A program made the translations under genes and the position numbers. This document shows, piece by piece, positions 25,882 through 35,324 of a stretch of DNA of 64,000 bases. Numbering within the stretch: the first letter of the stretch is position 1; every line of letters begins with the position of its first letter. The notes beneath the pieces are model-generated. The model searched no databases, had not been told where the DNA came from, and was given only the letters and a program-made list of their open reading frames with translations. Source of the DNA: Lactobacillus sp. CBA3606 (lineage in GTDB: Bacteria; Bacillota; Bacilli; Lactobacillales; Lactobacillaceae); the NCBI RefSeq assembly GCF_002970935.1, contig NZ_CP027194.1, positions 930,001 to 994,000 on the forward strand, written 5' to 3'.

Positions 25882-26208
25882 AAAAAAGCTTTCGTCCGTT
25901 AATTCCTAAAATAGAAATTAACGGACGAAAGCTGACGCGTTACCACCGTTATTTATTGGCATCTCACAATACCAATCTCGACAAGTACCCGGCTTGTTCC
26001 GGATACTCCGCAAGTTATCGGTTGCAACCGCGTACGTAGCCTTGCTACCCGCACGATGACTCCGAGTTCATCTTCACGTCATGACTGATTTGCTCCTCAC
26101 ACCAACTCGAAGCTCTCTGGAAAACCCTCATTATCGCTACTTTTCTCTTCAACGTCTAATTTATTTTTAATTTAAAGTTAATCTATCACGATTACTTTTA
26201 ATTGTCAA
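25882..26208 (-). promoter_or_regulatory. Methionine T-box leader of metA-metY-hom
   Basis: Promoter TTGACA (26203-26208) and TAGATT (26180-26185) with 17 bp spacing. Stem I contains CCAGAGAGC and an apparent ATG specifier followed by A (26069-26071). The T-box element AACGGTGGTAACGCG (25936-25950) has TGGT, which pairs with the ACCA end of tRNA-Met. The terminator is a 17-bp stem (25888-25904 with 25916-25932) with TTTTTT. Uncharged tRNA-Met would turn on methionine synthesis. Confidence 0.93.
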
Positions 26209-26246
26209 CTCATCACAAAACAGCCCCCACATTTTAAAATTTTAAC

Positions 26247-26275
26247 TTGACAGTATTTTTAACTGTGGCTATACT
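26247..26275 (+). promoter_or_regulatory. Strong promoter of the leader peptide and ABC importer
   Basis: TTGACA (26247-26252) and TATACT (26270-26275) with 17 bp between. Divergent from the Met T-box promoter. Confidence 0.75.
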
Positions 26276-26310
26276 GAGTTCATTCGATAAATGAAAGCGA
26301 GGAACTGGAA

Positions 26311-26373
26311 ATGACAAAGTTAGTACAATTCAACTTGAATCGTTCATGGCAAAGCCGGCAATTCAGATTGTAA
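26311..26373 (+). CDS. 20-codon leader peptide with one Trp codon
   Basis: ATG 26311 follows GAGGA (26299-26303) at good spacing and ends at TAA 26373. The peptide begins MTKLVQFNLN and contains a single TGG (26347-26349) in RSWQSRQF, with several Arg and Gln. Bases 26314-26324 are perfectly complementary to 26421-26431 downstream, so ribosome position on this frame could alter RNA folding. Located 300 bp before an ABC importer of the tryptophan type. Leader role is inference. Confidence 0.55.
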   Translation: MTKLVQFNLNRSWQSRQFRL

Positions 26374-26518
26374 TTCCGTCAACACGGATACAATCTGGCA
26401 AACAGTTTGTATCTGTGCCGACTAACTTTGTTATCCAAAGAAGTCTGCATGGGTTTTAACACAGCAGGCTTCGGTTCCGTAAAGGGCAGACCAGAGCTTA
26501 CTGGTTTGCCCTTTTTTT
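26314..26518 (+). promoter_or_regulatory. Putative attenuator RNA preceding the ABC importer
   Basis: Competing elements: (1) an 11-bp long-range pairing between the leader ORF start (26314-26324) and 26421-26431, extendable over the AUG; (2) a local hairpin GATACAA (26387-26393)/TTGTATC (26407-26413) with inner CTG/CAG; (3) a terminator, GGGCA-ACCAG / CTGGT-TGCCC, followed by seven T (26481-26518). No T-box sequence is present, so this is not a tRNA-sensing leader of the usual kind. The signal sensed is unknown. Confidence 0.55.
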
Positions 26519-26676
26519 ATTGGTCTAATTTAGTGACGCTGCCGTGCAGTTACGCTAGTCATGGTGATGGGGATGACCATCATGACTGGCATCATCCCCG
26601 CACTAAGCCGGCTAAGTTAACCTCCCCCCTTGCCCGAAAAAAAGAGTTTGAAATAATTAAGTTGAGGTGAACCACA

Positions 26677-27681
26677 TTGAAACGTATGCTTGCATTTATT
26701 AGCGCTTTGGTCGTCTTCTTAGGTGTCGCTTTTGTCATGACGACCCAATCAGCCAAAAAAACCACTAGTTCAAAAAAGGTCCCCACAGTCGGGATATTAC
26801 AATTGGAAACCCACCCCGCCTTAGACGCCATTCATCGCGGGATTCTGGCTGGATTGAAAGAATACGGTTATGTCCCTGGTAAAACCGTCAAGATTGATTA
26901 TCAAAATGCGCAAGGTGATCAGAGTAATCTGAAAACAATGAGCCAAAAGTTCATTAATGAAAATGCGGACGAAACCATTGCCATTGCAACGCCCGCTGCC
27001 CAAGCCTTAGCTAACGCCGCTGGGAAACAAACGCCCGTAATTTTGGCTGGCATTACTGATCCAGTTGGTGGCGGTCTGATTAAAAGCAATACTAAGCCCG
27101 GCGCTAACATCACTGGGACTTCCGGTGAATCACCATTAAAGTCCCATTTAGACTTATTACGCCAGCTCGTCCCTAAAGCTAAGAAGATTGGGATTATCTA
27201 TACCACTTCTGATCACGGTGGCGAATATAACGCCAAGAAGTTCGCTAAAATTTGTCGTCAAGCTGGGATTGCATACAAGCTGTATACCATTTCTAGCACC
27301 AACGATATGCAACAAGTTGCGGAAACGATGGCGTCGCAAGTTGATGCCGTCTACGCCCCCCAAGACAACGGGGTTGCCAGTGCAATGAAGACCTTGGTTT
27401 CAGTCACAAGTAAGGCTAATATTCCCGTGATTCCCGCCGTCGATACGATGGTTAAAGATGGCGGTCTCGCAACGCTTTCCGTTGACCAATATCAATTAGG
27501 TAAATTATCTGGTGAAATGGCGGCCCGGGTCTTACAAGGAAAAGCCACCGCAACCTATCCAGTTGAACTGATTACTAAAGGGAAAATGACGCTTAACTTA
27601 AGCGAAGCTAAACAATTAGGGCTTAAATTCCCAGCTAGCGTCTTGAAGGAAGCCAAACAGAAAGGGGTCATTTACAAATGA
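26677..27681 (+). CDS. trpX: ABC importer substrate-binding protein, TrpX-like
   Basis: 334 residues beginning at TTG 26677, seven bases after GAGGTG. N-terminal signal anchor (about residues 4-25) without a lipobox Cys. The mature part is a two-lobed ABC_sub_bind (PF04392) domain: TVGILQLETHPALDAIHRG, IATPAAQALAN, ITDPVGGGLI and GIIYTTSD, the pattern of the TrpX/YtrF-like family linked to tryptophan uptake in streptococci. Forms an operon with permease and ATPase genes. The Trp assignment rests on family context and the leader Trp codon, so it is tentative. Confidence 0.75.
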   Translation: MKRMLAFISALVVFLGVAFVMTTQSAKKTTSSKKVPTVGILQLETHPALDAIHRGILAGLKEYGYVPGKTVKIDYQNAQGDQSNLKTMSQKFINENADETIAIATPAAQALANAAGKQTPVILAGITDPVGGGLIKSNTKPGANITGTSGESPLKSHLDLLRQLVPKAKKIGIIYTTSDHGGEYNAKKFAKICRQAGIAYKLYTISSTNDMQQVAETMASQVDAVYAPQDNGVASAMKTLVSVTSKANIPVIPAVDTMVKDGGLATLSVDQYQLGKLSGEMAARVLQGKATATYPVELITKGKMTLNLSEAKQLGLKFPASVLKEAKQKGVIYK

Positions 27682-28583
27682 GTATGATTGTATCCAGTAT
27701 TGGGCAGGGCCTCTTATGGGCCATCTTAGGCATTGCACTCTTTTTAACTTTTCGAATTTTAGATTTTCCAGATATGACCGTTGAAGGCACCTTTCCATTA
27801 GGCGCAGCGACCGCCGTAACCGCAATTGCGCATGGCATGGATCCCTATACCGCCACGCTATTAGCCTTTGTCACTGGAGCCGCCGCCGGTCTAATCACCG
27901 GGCTCTTATACACTAAAGGCAAGATTCCAATTTTATTAGCCGGTATTTTGGTGATGACCGCCTGCTTATCTGTCAATCTCCGGATTATGGGTAGCGCCAA
28001 CGTCTCACTATTAGGCAAACAGACCATCTTTGCCAACCACTTTTTAGCCAGCCTACCCAAATACTTTGACAGTGTCTTTGTCGGGTTGGTCGTCATTGTC
28101 GTGGTCACCGTATTACTCATCCTGTTCTTACAAACTAATCTTGGTCAAGCCTTCATCGTTACCGGTGACAACCGGATGATGGCACGTTCAATTGGGATTA
28201 ATACCGACAATATGACGATGATGGGCTTAATGGTCTCTAACGGGATGATTGGGATGGGCGGTGCCTTAATTGCGCAAAATAACGGCTATGCTGACGTCAA
28301 CATGGGGATTGGGATTATCGTAATTGCTTTGGCTTCCATCATTATTGGCGAAGTCGTCTTCGGCGATTTGACCTTAAACCAACGTTTGATTGCCGTCACA
28401 CTTGGTAGTATCTTATACCGATTCGTCTTATTAATCGTGTTACAACTCGGTTTCAGTACCAACGATTTGAATTTGCTATCCGCCATCATCTTGGCCGTTT
28501 GCTTGATGTTGCCACAGGCTAGTAAAAAGCTCCATCTCAATCATTTATTAAAGAAAGGGGTCGCTAAATATGACGAAAACTAA
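27678..28583 (+). CDS. trpY: ABC importer permease, TrpY-like
   Basis: 301 residues, eight or nine membrane segments, BPD_transp_2 type. Motifs include LTFRILDFPDMTVEGTFPLG, a conserved family start, and the GDNRMMARSIGIN coupling loop. Its ATG (27678) overlaps the stop of the binding-protein gene (ATGA), implying coupled translation. Works with the adjacent binding protein and ATPase. Confidence 0.85.
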   Translation: MSMIVSSIGQGLLWAILGIALFLTFRILDFPDMTVEGTFPLGAATAVTAIAHGMDPYTATLLAFVTGAAAGLITGLLYTKGKIPILLAGILVMTACLSVNLRIMGSANVSLLGKQTIFANHFLASLPKYFDSVFVGLVVIVVVTVLLILFLQTNLGQAFIVTGDNRMMARSIGINTDNMTMMGLMVSNGMIGMGGALIAQNNGYADVNMGIGIIVIALASIIIGEVVFGDLTLNQRLIAVTLGSILYRFVLLIVLQLGFSTNDLNLLSAIILAVCLMLPQASKKLHLNHLLKKGVAKYDEN

Positions 28584-29349
28584 GACACCATTGCTGGCCT
28601 TAAAAGACATCGTGACTAAGGTGAACGTGGGCACCCCCAATGAAGTGATGATTCTCCGGCATTTAAACTTAGACATTTATAACGGCGACTTCGTCACAGT
28701 CCTCGGGTCCAATGGGGCTGGTAAATCCACCCTTTTCAATACGATCAGTGGTGAACTCCCCGTCAATGGTGGAACCATCGCTTTGAATGAACATGATATT
28801 ACCTCCCTTTCCGTTGAAAAAAGAACTGCCTTTTTAGCCCGCGTCTTTCAAGACCCTAAAATGGGCACGGCTCCACGGATGACAGTAGCTGAAAACTTAC
28901 TGTTGGCGAGCCAACGTGGTCAACATCGGACGTTGCGTTTAAGACGGTTAAAGCAACAACTCCCACATTTCAAGGACTTAACAGCAACTATGAATAATGG
29001 CCTATCGGAGCGCTTGAATACGGCGACCGAAAACTTATCCGGTGGTCAACGACAAGCATTAAGTTTCTTAATGGCAACTGCTCAGCGCCCGGACTTGCTC
29101 TTATTAGATGAACATACCGCGGCCCTAGATCCCAAAACGAGTGCAGAACTGATGCGGCAAACCAATGAACGCGTGACGCAAGAAAAGCTGACTTGTTTAA
29201 TGATTACCCACCATTTAGATGATGCCCTTCAATACGGGAATCGTTTAATTGTCCTCGACCAAGGCAAGATCAAGTTTGATGTCCGGGGGGCTGAAAAAGC
29301 CCAACTCACCAAAGAAAAACTATTGACCTTCTTTGATACCATTGACTAA
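28570..29349 (+). CDS. trpZ: ABC importer ATP-binding protein, TrpZ-like
   Basis: 259 residues. Walker A LGSNGAGKST, signature NLSGGQRQALS, Walker B LLLLDEHTAALD (His in place of the usual Pro, a known feature of this family) and switch His in MITHHLDDAL. Start ATG 28570 lies inside the end of the permease gene (14-bp overlap) and has AAAGGGG upstream. Energises the importer. Confidence 0.88.
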   Translation: MTKTKTPLLALKDIVTKVNVGTPNEVMILRHLNLDIYNGDFVTVLGSNGAGKSTLFNTISGELPVNGGTIALNEHDITSLSVEKRTAFLARVFQDPKMGTAPRMTVAENLLLASQRGQHRTLRLRRLKQQLPHFKDLTATMNNGLSERLNTATENLSGGQRQALSFLMATAQRPDLLLLDEHTAALDPKTSAELMRQTNERVTQEKLTCLMITHHLDDALQYGNRLIVLDQGKIKFDVRGAEKAQLTKEKLLTFFDTID

Positions 29350-29359
29350 CTGTGGCCCG

Positions 29360-29424
29360 CCTAAAAAGCTGTTTTCAGATTTGGTAGTGACTTACCAAAC
29401 TTTGAAAACAGCTTTTTAGGCGTC
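29360..29424 (+). terminator. Terminator of the ABC importer operon
   Basis: 17-bp arm CCTAAAAAGCTGTTTTCA with its complement at the end and an inner TTGGT/ACCAA pairing; T-rich flank. Confidence 0.85.
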
Positions 29425-29542
29425 TTTGCCCCCATTAAGCAAAGCCAGTATAAAAATCGTAATTGGTTTCGCTTTCAATTGTGCACAAGTAATGTTACGG
29501 TGAATTAGAACAGTTATAAACTAAATATTTGGAGGTTTTATC

Positions 29543-30898
29543 ATGAAAGTTATCGTAGTTGGTTCTTCCCATGGTGGTTACGAAACGGTCCGCGGTATTT
29601 TAGCTGAACAACCTGACACTGAAATTCAATGGTACGAAAAAGGCGATTTTCTCTCATTCTTATCTTGTGGGATGCAGTTATACCTTGAAGGTACCGTCAA
29701 AGATGTTAACAGCGTGCGCTATGCAACGCCTAAAGCCATGACGGCCCAAGGGGTACATGTCTTTGTGGAACAAGAGATTACCAAAGTTGAACCAACAACA
29801 CATACGGTCCACGTCGTCAACCACGTGACCGGGGCTGAACGTGATGAAACTTATGATAAATTAGTCCTCAGCGTTGGCGCCGTGCCTTTTGAATTACCAG
29901 TTCCTGGTCATGACTTAAAGCACATCTATGCCATGCGTGGTCGGGATTGGGCAATCAAGTTAAAGGCTAAGACCGTCGATCCAGATATTAAAAACGTGGT
30001 CGTCATTGGCTCCGGTTATATCGGTATCGAAGCCGCTGAAGTATTTGCCAAAGCCGGGAAACACGTTACTGTCATTGACTTATTGCCACGCCTATTGAGT
30101 CTATATCTCGATCCTGAATTTACTGAAGTGTTAACCACTGAAATGGCTGAACATGGGATTCAAGCTGCAACCGGTCAAAGCGTCAAATCCTTTGCGGGGG
30201 TAGCCGGTAAAGTGACTAAGGTCGTCACCGATCAAGGCGAGTATCCGGCCGACCTAGTTGTCTCAGCTGCTGGGATTCGGGCTAACACGGCGTGGTTAAA
30301 AGATACCATCGACTTAGATGCCCACGGTCTCATCACGATTAACGATTATTTGCAAACCAGTGATCCTGATATTTATGCCGTCGGCGATGCGACCTTAGTG
30401 CCATTCGCCCCAACTGGTCAGCCTAATCGGATTGCCTTGGCAACCAACGCGCGGCGGCAAGGGCGCTTTGCCGCTAAAAATCTGTTGGGTACCAAAATTG
30501 CCATGCCCGCTGTTTCAGGGTCATCCGCCCTATCTGTCTTTGATTACCATTTTGCTTCTACTGGTATCAAGGCCGGGACAGCTAAAAACTTTGACTTGCA
30601 GACCAAGTCAGTCCTAATCACAGATACGGCGCAACCAAAATTCGTCCCTACCGCAGCCGGCAATGCCAAAGTATGGTTCAAATTAACGTTTGATCCTGCC
30701 AATGGTCGTATTTTAGGGGCCCAAATCATGTCTAAAGCCAATGTAACTGCTAATATCAACACAATTGCACTTGCCATTCAAGCTAAGCTCACGGTTTATG
30801 ATTTAGCTTATACTGATTTCTTCTTCCAACCCGGTTTCGACCGGCCTTGGAATATCATGAATGTGGCCGCCCAAGCAGCGGTTAAGGCCCTGCAATAG
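29543..30898 (+). CDS. nox: NADH oxidase (H2O-forming) / CoA-disulfide reductase family flavoprotein
   Basis: 451 residues. FAD-binding VVGSSHGG (5-12), the single redox-active Cys42 (FLSCGM) that forms a sulfenic acid, a second nucleotide motif [13 protein letters not shown] for NADH, the YAVGDAT motif and a C-terminal dimerisation domain ending [12 protein letters not shown]. This is the layout of the water-forming Nox and NADH peroxidase of lactic acid bacteria, which regenerate NAD+ and remove oxygen. Ribosome site GGAGG. Monocistronic with a terminator. Confidence 0.9.
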   Translation: MKVIVVGSSHGGYETVRGILAEQPDTEIQWYEKGDFLSFLSCGMQLYLEGTVKDVNSVRYATPKAMTAQGVHVFVEQEITKVEPTTHTVHVVNHVTGAERDETYDKLVLSVGAVPFELPVPGHDLKHIYAMRGRDWAIKLKAKTVDPDIKNVVVIGSGYIGIEAAEVFAKAGKHVTVIDLLPRLLSLYLDPEFTEVLTTEMAEHGIQAATGQSVKSFAGVAGKVTKVVTDQGEYPADLVVSAAGIRANTAWLKDTIDLDAHGLITINDYLQTSDPDIYAVGDATLVPFAPTGQPNRIALATNARRQGRFAAKNLLGTKIAMPAVSGSSALSVFDYHFASTGIKAGTAKNFDLQTKSVLITDTAQPKFVPTAAGNAKVWFKLTFDPANGRILGAQIMSKANVTANINTIALAIQAKLTVYDLAYTDFFFQPGFDRPWNIMNVAAQAAVKALQ

Positions 30899-30941
30899 GC
30901 CGCCATCAAAACGAACTTTTAGTCCGCTTAATAATCAAAAG

Positions 30942-30990
30942 AAAACAGTTGCTGCAAGAAGTTCTCACTTCTTACAACAACTGTTTTGTT
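30942..30990 (+). terminator. Terminator of nox
   Basis: Long hairpin AAAACAGTTG...AAGAAGT / ACTTCTT...CAACTGTTTT with a T-rich end. Confidence 0.85.
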
Positions 30991-31046
30991 ATGCCACGCG
31001 CTTTTTAGTACGCTATAACCCGCTATGATATCGATTGATGACCTGT

Positions 31047-31907
31047 TCAGCGATAACTATTAATCAACCCCTGGGTTCCTTGGTCACCCAACCCTTTGAC
31101 GTCAACCATGACTTCATACAACCGTTTTGCTTGGGCAGTTGCGACTAAGTCCAAGCCCATCGCATCCGCTTCGGTTAACGCAATTCGCAAATCTTTTAAG
31201 AAATGCCGCGCAAAAAAACCGGGCGTATAATCAGCTTTCAAAATACGAGGGACATAGTTTTCCATACTCCAGTTATCGGCCCCCCCACTGGATAAGGTGG
31301 CCAACACCTTTTCAGGATCTAATCCGGCCGCTTCCGTATAAAGGAGCATCTCCGTTAGGCCCGTCATCGTACCCGCAATCATGATTTGATTTGCCATTTT
31401 AGCATGCTGCCCGGTACCAGCCGCACCAAAATAATTAACTTTATGTCCCACCGCCTGGAACAATGGTAACATGGCGGTATAAGCCGCCTCATCGCCACCA
31501 ACCATCACTGTTAAGGTTGCATTCTTAGCACCAATGTCACCACCTGAAACCGGTGCATCCAAGGCTTGAATACCATGTTTCTGCGCATAAGCCGCAATTT
31601 TCACCGCTAACTTCGGCTGACTGGTCGTCATATCGATGACCGTTTTACCAGCAGCTAGCTGACTAAAAATACCTTGCTCCCCAAAATAAACTTGTTCAAC
31701 ATCTTTCGGAAAACCAACCATTGTAAAGACGACATCACTGGCAGCCGCGACTGCGGCCGGCGTCGCTGCCCACGTCGCCCCTTGTGCCACTAAAGCATCC
31801 GTCTTACTTTTAGTGCGGTTATACACCGTCAACGTATGCCCAGCCGCCATCAAATTTTTGACGATTGCCGCTCCCATCACACCAGTTCCAATCCATCCAA
31901 GTTGCAT
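31047..31907 (-). CDS. 3-hydroxyacid dehydrogenase (GarR/HIBADH family)
   Basis: 286 residues. N-terminal GWIGTGVMGAAIVKNLMAAG (NAD(P) site), DAPVSGGDIGAKNATLTVMVGG substrate motif, catalytic Lys in GQHAKMANQIMIAG. Members reduce tartronate semialdehyde, 2-hydroxy-3-oxopropionate or 3-hydroxyisobutyrate; the specific substrate is not evident. Starts three bp after the TerC stop and shares its transcript (ribosome site AAAGGTGA inside the TerC end). Confidence 0.85.
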   Translation of the reverse strand: MQLGWIGTGVMGAAIVKNLMAAGHTLTVYNRTKSKTDALVAQGATWAATPAAVAAASDVVFTMVGFPKDVEQVYFGEQGIFSQLAAGKTVIDMTTSQPKLAVKIAAYAQKHGIQALDAPVSGGDIGAKNATLTVMVGGDEAAYTAMLPLFQAVGHKVNYFGAAGTGQHAKMANQIMIAGTMTGLTEMLLYTEAAGLDPEKVLATLSSGGADNWSMENYVPRILKADYTPGFFARHFLKDLRIALTEADAMGLDLVATAQAKRLYEVMVDVKGLGDQGTQGLINSYR

Positions 31908-31910
31908 CGT

Positions 31911-32666
31911 TTAATCACCTTTCTTAATCTGTTTTTGAACCCGTTGGCGCACAAAATGAATTACCATCGTCACGACAAAAGCGGCTAAGACGATTAGCCC
32001 AAAAGCGGCGGCTGGAATATCCCAACCAATCGCTGGAATCGAAACGAACAATTTAAACGCAATAATGACAATTAGTCCATACGCCATTGGTTCTAGTTCC
32101 GGAATCTTACGCATTAATCGCATAATAATCTCAGCGATGCCCCGCATGCACGCAATCCCAATCATGCCACCAATCAACACAATTACGGGATTATCAGAAA
32201 TGGCTAACGACGCTAACACTGAATCAATTGAAAAAATAATATCCATCATTTCAATCTGGACAACGACGGACCAGAATTGACTGAGACCAAAAAAACGACG
32301 ACCACGTGGCTTCCGCTCAGGTTTACTTTGGTGCTGGGTAAAGAAACGGTAGACCAAATAAATTAAATAGGCCGCGCCAAGCACCTTGATTTCCCAAAAG
32401 CTAATTAAATACGTGCCAATGCCAATAATTAAAAAGCGGAAAATATAGGCCCCCCACAAGCCATAAAACAATGATTTTTCACGTTCCTGCAAGTTATCCA
32501 GCCGTTGCGTCTGGGCTGCCAACACCACAGCATTATCCACTGACAGTAAACATTCAATAATTGCCAATGATAGAATCACTAACCAATCATTGGGGGAAGT
32601 GATCACCTGACTCCAATTAGCACCGCTAAAAAACGGGCCATATAACTGTTCAACAAAGTGTAGCAC
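31911..32666 (-). CDS. TerC-family membrane protein
   Basis: 251 residues from GTG 32666, six bases after AGAGGT; an upstream ATG (32705) would add 13 residues but puts the ribosome site inside the gene. About seven membrane segments with the family's acidic motifs: IIECLLSVDNAVVLA and MMDIIFSIDSVLASLA, whose Asp/Asn residues lie in the membrane and fit metal transport. Relatives export Mn(II) and help metalate secreted proteins. I see no yybP-ykoY riboswitch in the short gap upstream. First gene of a two-gene operon. Confidence 0.85.
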   Translation of the reverse strand: MLHFVEQLYGPFFSGANWSQVITSPNDWLVILSLAIIECLLSVDNAVVLAAQTQRLDNLQEREKSLFYGLWGAYIFRFLIIGIGTYLISFWEIKVLGAAYLIYLVYRFFTQHQSKPERKPRGRRFFGLSQFWSVVVQIEMMDIIFSIDSVLASLAISDNPVIVLIGGMIGIACMRGIAEIIMRLMRKIPELEPMAYGLIVIIAFKLFVSIPAIGWDIPAAAFGLIVLAAFVVTMVIHFVRQRVQKQIKKGD

Positions 32667-32758
32667 GTCGTGACCTCTTTTCAAATATAGTAACGCACCA
32701 ATCAAGTATACCGATTATTATTAACATCATAATACAGATAGTTAATTTTATAAATAAT

Positions 32759-32819
32759 CTAAACTAATTAGCAGTCCTAAATTGCGTTAATGGCAACTTA
32801 GGACTGCTAATTAGTTTAG
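32759..32819. terminator. Very strong hairpin at the end of the his operon
   Basis: Perfect 22-bp stem (32759-32780 with 32798-32819) topped by TTGC/GCAA. Lies between hisC and the TerC promoter, three bp after the hisC stop. Confidence 0.8.
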
Positions 32820-32822
32820 GCG

Positions 32823-33899
32823 TTATTTTGACTGACCATAGCGAGCAATCAATTGACGTAACTGGTGCCCATCGGCTGCGGTACCAAAGGTCATTCGTAA
32901 CCAATCTGGCCGTAAGCCGGTCCGCAGACTATAACCTTGGTGTAATAAGTAATCCGCCAAGCGGTCCGCTTGCGGATACTCAAAGAAAATAAAGTTTGCG
33001 GCACTCTGATCATAATGAATCTGTTGTTGATCGAAAAATTGTTGCCACAATTGCCGTTCAGCGGCATTTTTAGCAACCGTCGCTTGCAAAAAGGCCTGAT
33101 CTTTTGCCGCCGCCACGGCTGCCACTTGGGTTAGGGTATTTAAATTATACGGTAACCGCACCGCCTGCATGGTGGGCACTAGTTGTGTTGAGAAGACGGC
33201 ATAGCCTACCCGAAAATTCGCTAAGCCATACGCTTTTGAGAAGGTGCGCATCACGACCACATTCGGCCATTTTTCTGGCAAATGCAACGCCGTAATGGCT
33301 GCAGCATCCGTGGCAAAATCCAAATAGGCTTCATCAATTAGTACCATCGTGGTCGGCGGCACTTGTTGGACAAAAGCCGTGATTGCCGCCAAGCTTTCAA
33401 CCGTCCCCGTCGGATTATTGGGATTACACAGCCAAACTGACTTTACTTGCGGGGTCACGGCGGCAGCTAAGGCCGCAAAATCGACTTGACCCGTCTTTAG
33501 GGTGGGCACGCTGACTAAGCTGGCCCCTTCAATTTCGGCATGTAACGCATATTCTGAAAAAGTTGGTGCCGAAACCAAGACTTGGTCCCCCGGTGCTAAA
33601 AAGGTTCGTGAGACCATCGCAATCATCTCATCGAGGCCGACACTAAAGACCAGTTGGGCTGGATCGACCGCTAATTGCTGCGCCAAAACACGTCGTAAAA
33701 CGGTCGCATTACCATCAGGATAGCGATTACTCATCGTCCAATCCCAATTCTTAATCGCCGTGGCAACTTGTGGCGACGTCCCATACGGATTCTCATTAGC
33801 GGATAGCCGGACTAAATGCGATAGCCCTAACTCAGCTTGCAAAGTTGCTAATGGCTTTTCTGGAAGATACGGTTGGAGTTTTCGAACACTTTCCTTCAT
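32823..33899 (-). CDS. hisC: Histidinol-phosphate aminotransferase
   Basis: 358 residues. Fold-type I aminotransferase with NENPYGTSP near the N-terminus, NPNNPTG, LIDEAYLDF and PLP Lys in RTFSKAYGLANFRVGY. Catalyses transfer of the amino group from glutamate to imidazole acetol phosphate. Last gene of the his operon, ribosome site GAGGGGG. Confidence 0.95.
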   Translation of the reverse strand: MKESVRKLQPYLPEKPLATLQAELGLSHLVRLSANENPYGTSPQVATAIKNWDWTMSNRYPDGNATVLRRVLAQQLAVDPAQLVFSVGLDEMIAMVSRTFLAPGDQVLVSAPTFSEYALHAEIEGASLVSVPTLKTGQVDFAALAAAVTPQVKSVWLCNPNNPTGTVESLAAITAFVQQVPPTTMVLIDEAYLDFATDAAAITALHLPEKWPNVVVMRTFSKAYGLANFRVGYAVFSTQLVPTMQAVRLPYNLNTLTQVAAVAAAKDQAFLQATVAKNAAERQLWQQFFDQQQIHYDQSAANFIFFEYPQADRLADYLLHQGYSLRTGLRPDWLRMTFGTAADGHQLRQLIARYGQSK

Positions 33900-33913
33900 A
33901 TAATAACCCCCTC

Positions 33914-34237
33914 TTAACGATTCTTGATTTCAGGCCGATCTTTAAAGTCGCTCATTTCACCTTCACGTTTAGCGAGTTCAACTTTAATCTGGTCAAAGCT
34001 CACCCCTCGTTGCACGAGTAAAACTAAAACGTGATAAAACAAATCAGCGGTTTCATAAACTAGGGCATCATCGTCAGGGTTCTTAGCGGCTACCACAACT
34101 TCAGTTGATTCTTCGCCCACCTTTTTTAAGATTTTATCCAATCCTTCGGTAAACAGATAGTCGGTATATGACCCCTTTTTAGGTGTTTTTTGACGATCAG
34201 CGATTAATTGATATAAAGCTTCCATATCTTGCATCAT
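33914..34237 (-). CDS. hisE: Phosphoribosyl-ATP pyrophosphatase
   Basis: 107 residues from ATG 34237, six bases after AGAGG; an upstream ATG (34243) overlaps the hisI stop but has no spacing. All-alpha MazG-like fold with [16 protein letters not shown] and [14 protein letters not shown] acidic metal sites. Separate from hisI, unlike the hisIE fusion of enterobacteria. Confidence 0.93.
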   Translation of the reverse strand: MMQDMEALYQLIADRQKTPKKGSYTDYLFTEGLDKILKKVGEESTEVVVAAKNPDDDALVYETADLFYHVLVLLVQRGVSFDQIKVELAKREGEMSDFKDRPEIKNR

Positions 34238-34239
34238 TA

Positions 34240-34569
34240 TCATCCTCTCTTATCTTGAATCGTTTGAAAAAAGCAACTGGTGTGACCGGTATGACAAGCC
34301 GGACCTGCAGGATTAACGGCAATGAGTAACGTGTCATTGTCACAATCCAACTTGATGCTGACAACAGTTTGGCGATTGCCACTCGTAGCCCCTTTATGCC
34401 ACAACTCTTGCCGTGACCGGGACCAGAACCAGGTTTCACCAGAAGTCAGCGTCCGCTGATAGCTTTCGGCATTCATCCAAGCCACCATCAAGACGGCCTT
34501 AGTCTGCGCATCCGTTACGACGGTTGTGACGAGGCCTTGGCCTTTTTCAAAATCGGGTTTTGCTGTCAT
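34240..34569 (-). CDS. hisI: Phosphoribosyl-AMP cyclohydrolase
   Basis: 109 residues. Zn/Mg motifs [12 protein letters not shown], then [12 protein letters not shown] and CHTGHTSCF. Start overlaps the hisF stop (ATGA at 34566-34569). Opens the adenine ring in step three of histidine synthesis. Confidence 0.95.
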   Translation of the reverse strand: MTAKPDFEKGQGLVTTVVTDAQTKAVLMVAWMNAESYQRTLTSGETWFWSRSRQELWHKGATSGNRQTVVSIKLDCDNDTLLIAVNPAGPACHTGHTSCFFQTIQDKRG

Positions 34570-35324
34570 CTAACCACCACGCCTTTCGCTTTTAAAGCTT
34601 GTTTTACTTGACCAATTGTCAATTCACCATAGTGAAAAACTGACGCTGCTAAGGCCCCATCGACTGGGGCCTGTTGAAAAACAGTCACAAAATCAGCTAG
34701 TTGACCAGCGCCACCCGAAGCAATGATTGGCACAGCCACCGCTGCGCCTAATTGCTGATACAGCCGCAAATCAAAACCGGCCTTAGTCCCATCGCAATCC
34801 ATGCTGGTAACGAGTAATTCACCAGCACCTAAAGCGACGGCTTGCTTAGCCCACGCCACTGCTGACAATGCCGTTTTCTGTTGCCCACCATGCGTATAGA
34901 CACGATAGTCCTGTGCTTGATCGTCCCAAGCCACATCAATTGCCACAACAATACACTGATTACCAAATTTTTCAGCTCCGGCGGCAATAAGTTGTGGGTC
35001 AGCAACCGCCGCCGAATTAATGGCAATCTTATCCGCCCCCGCACGTAACAACCGTTGCATATCGGCAACACTGCCAATCCCGCCACCGATGGTTAACGGC
35101 ATAAAGACCTGGGCTGAAACCTGTTCAACTAAATCAACCATCGTTTTACGGTGTTCATTCGTTGCAGAAATATCTAAAAAGACCAATTCATCGGCGCCTT
35201 GCTGTTGATAGGCCGCCGCAATCGCCACCGGATCCCCCACATCCGTTAGATTGACAAAATTAACCCCTTTTTTTACCCGCCCAGCTGCCACATCTAAACA
35301 TGGAATTAATCGTTTTGCGAGCAT
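34566..35324 (-). CDS. hisF: Imidazole glycerol phosphate synthase, cyclase subunit
   Basis: 252 residues, (beta/alpha)8 barrel. Begins [20 protein letters not shown] with catalytic Asp11; second Asp in [16 protein letters not shown]. Overlaps hisA by 19 bp; ribosome site GGAGG. Partner of HisH. Confidence 0.96.
   Translation of the reverse strand: MLAKRLIPCLDVAAGRVKKGVNFVNLTDVGDPVAIAAAYQQQGADELVFLDISATNEHRKTMVDLVEQVSAQVFMPLTIGGGIGSVADMQRLLRAGADKIAINSAAVADPQLIAAGAEKFGNQCIVVAIDVAWDDQAQDYRVYTHGGQQKTALSAVAWAKQAVALGAGELLVTSMDCDGTKAGFDLRLYQQLGAAVAVPIIASGGAGQLADFVTVFQQAPVDGALAASVFHYGELTIGQVKQALKAKGVVVR

Noticed and set aside
26407-26670. 87-codon plus-strand frame between the leader peptide and the importer
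   Set aside because: It runs straight through the terminator hairpin and has no ribosome site, so it is unlikely to be translated.
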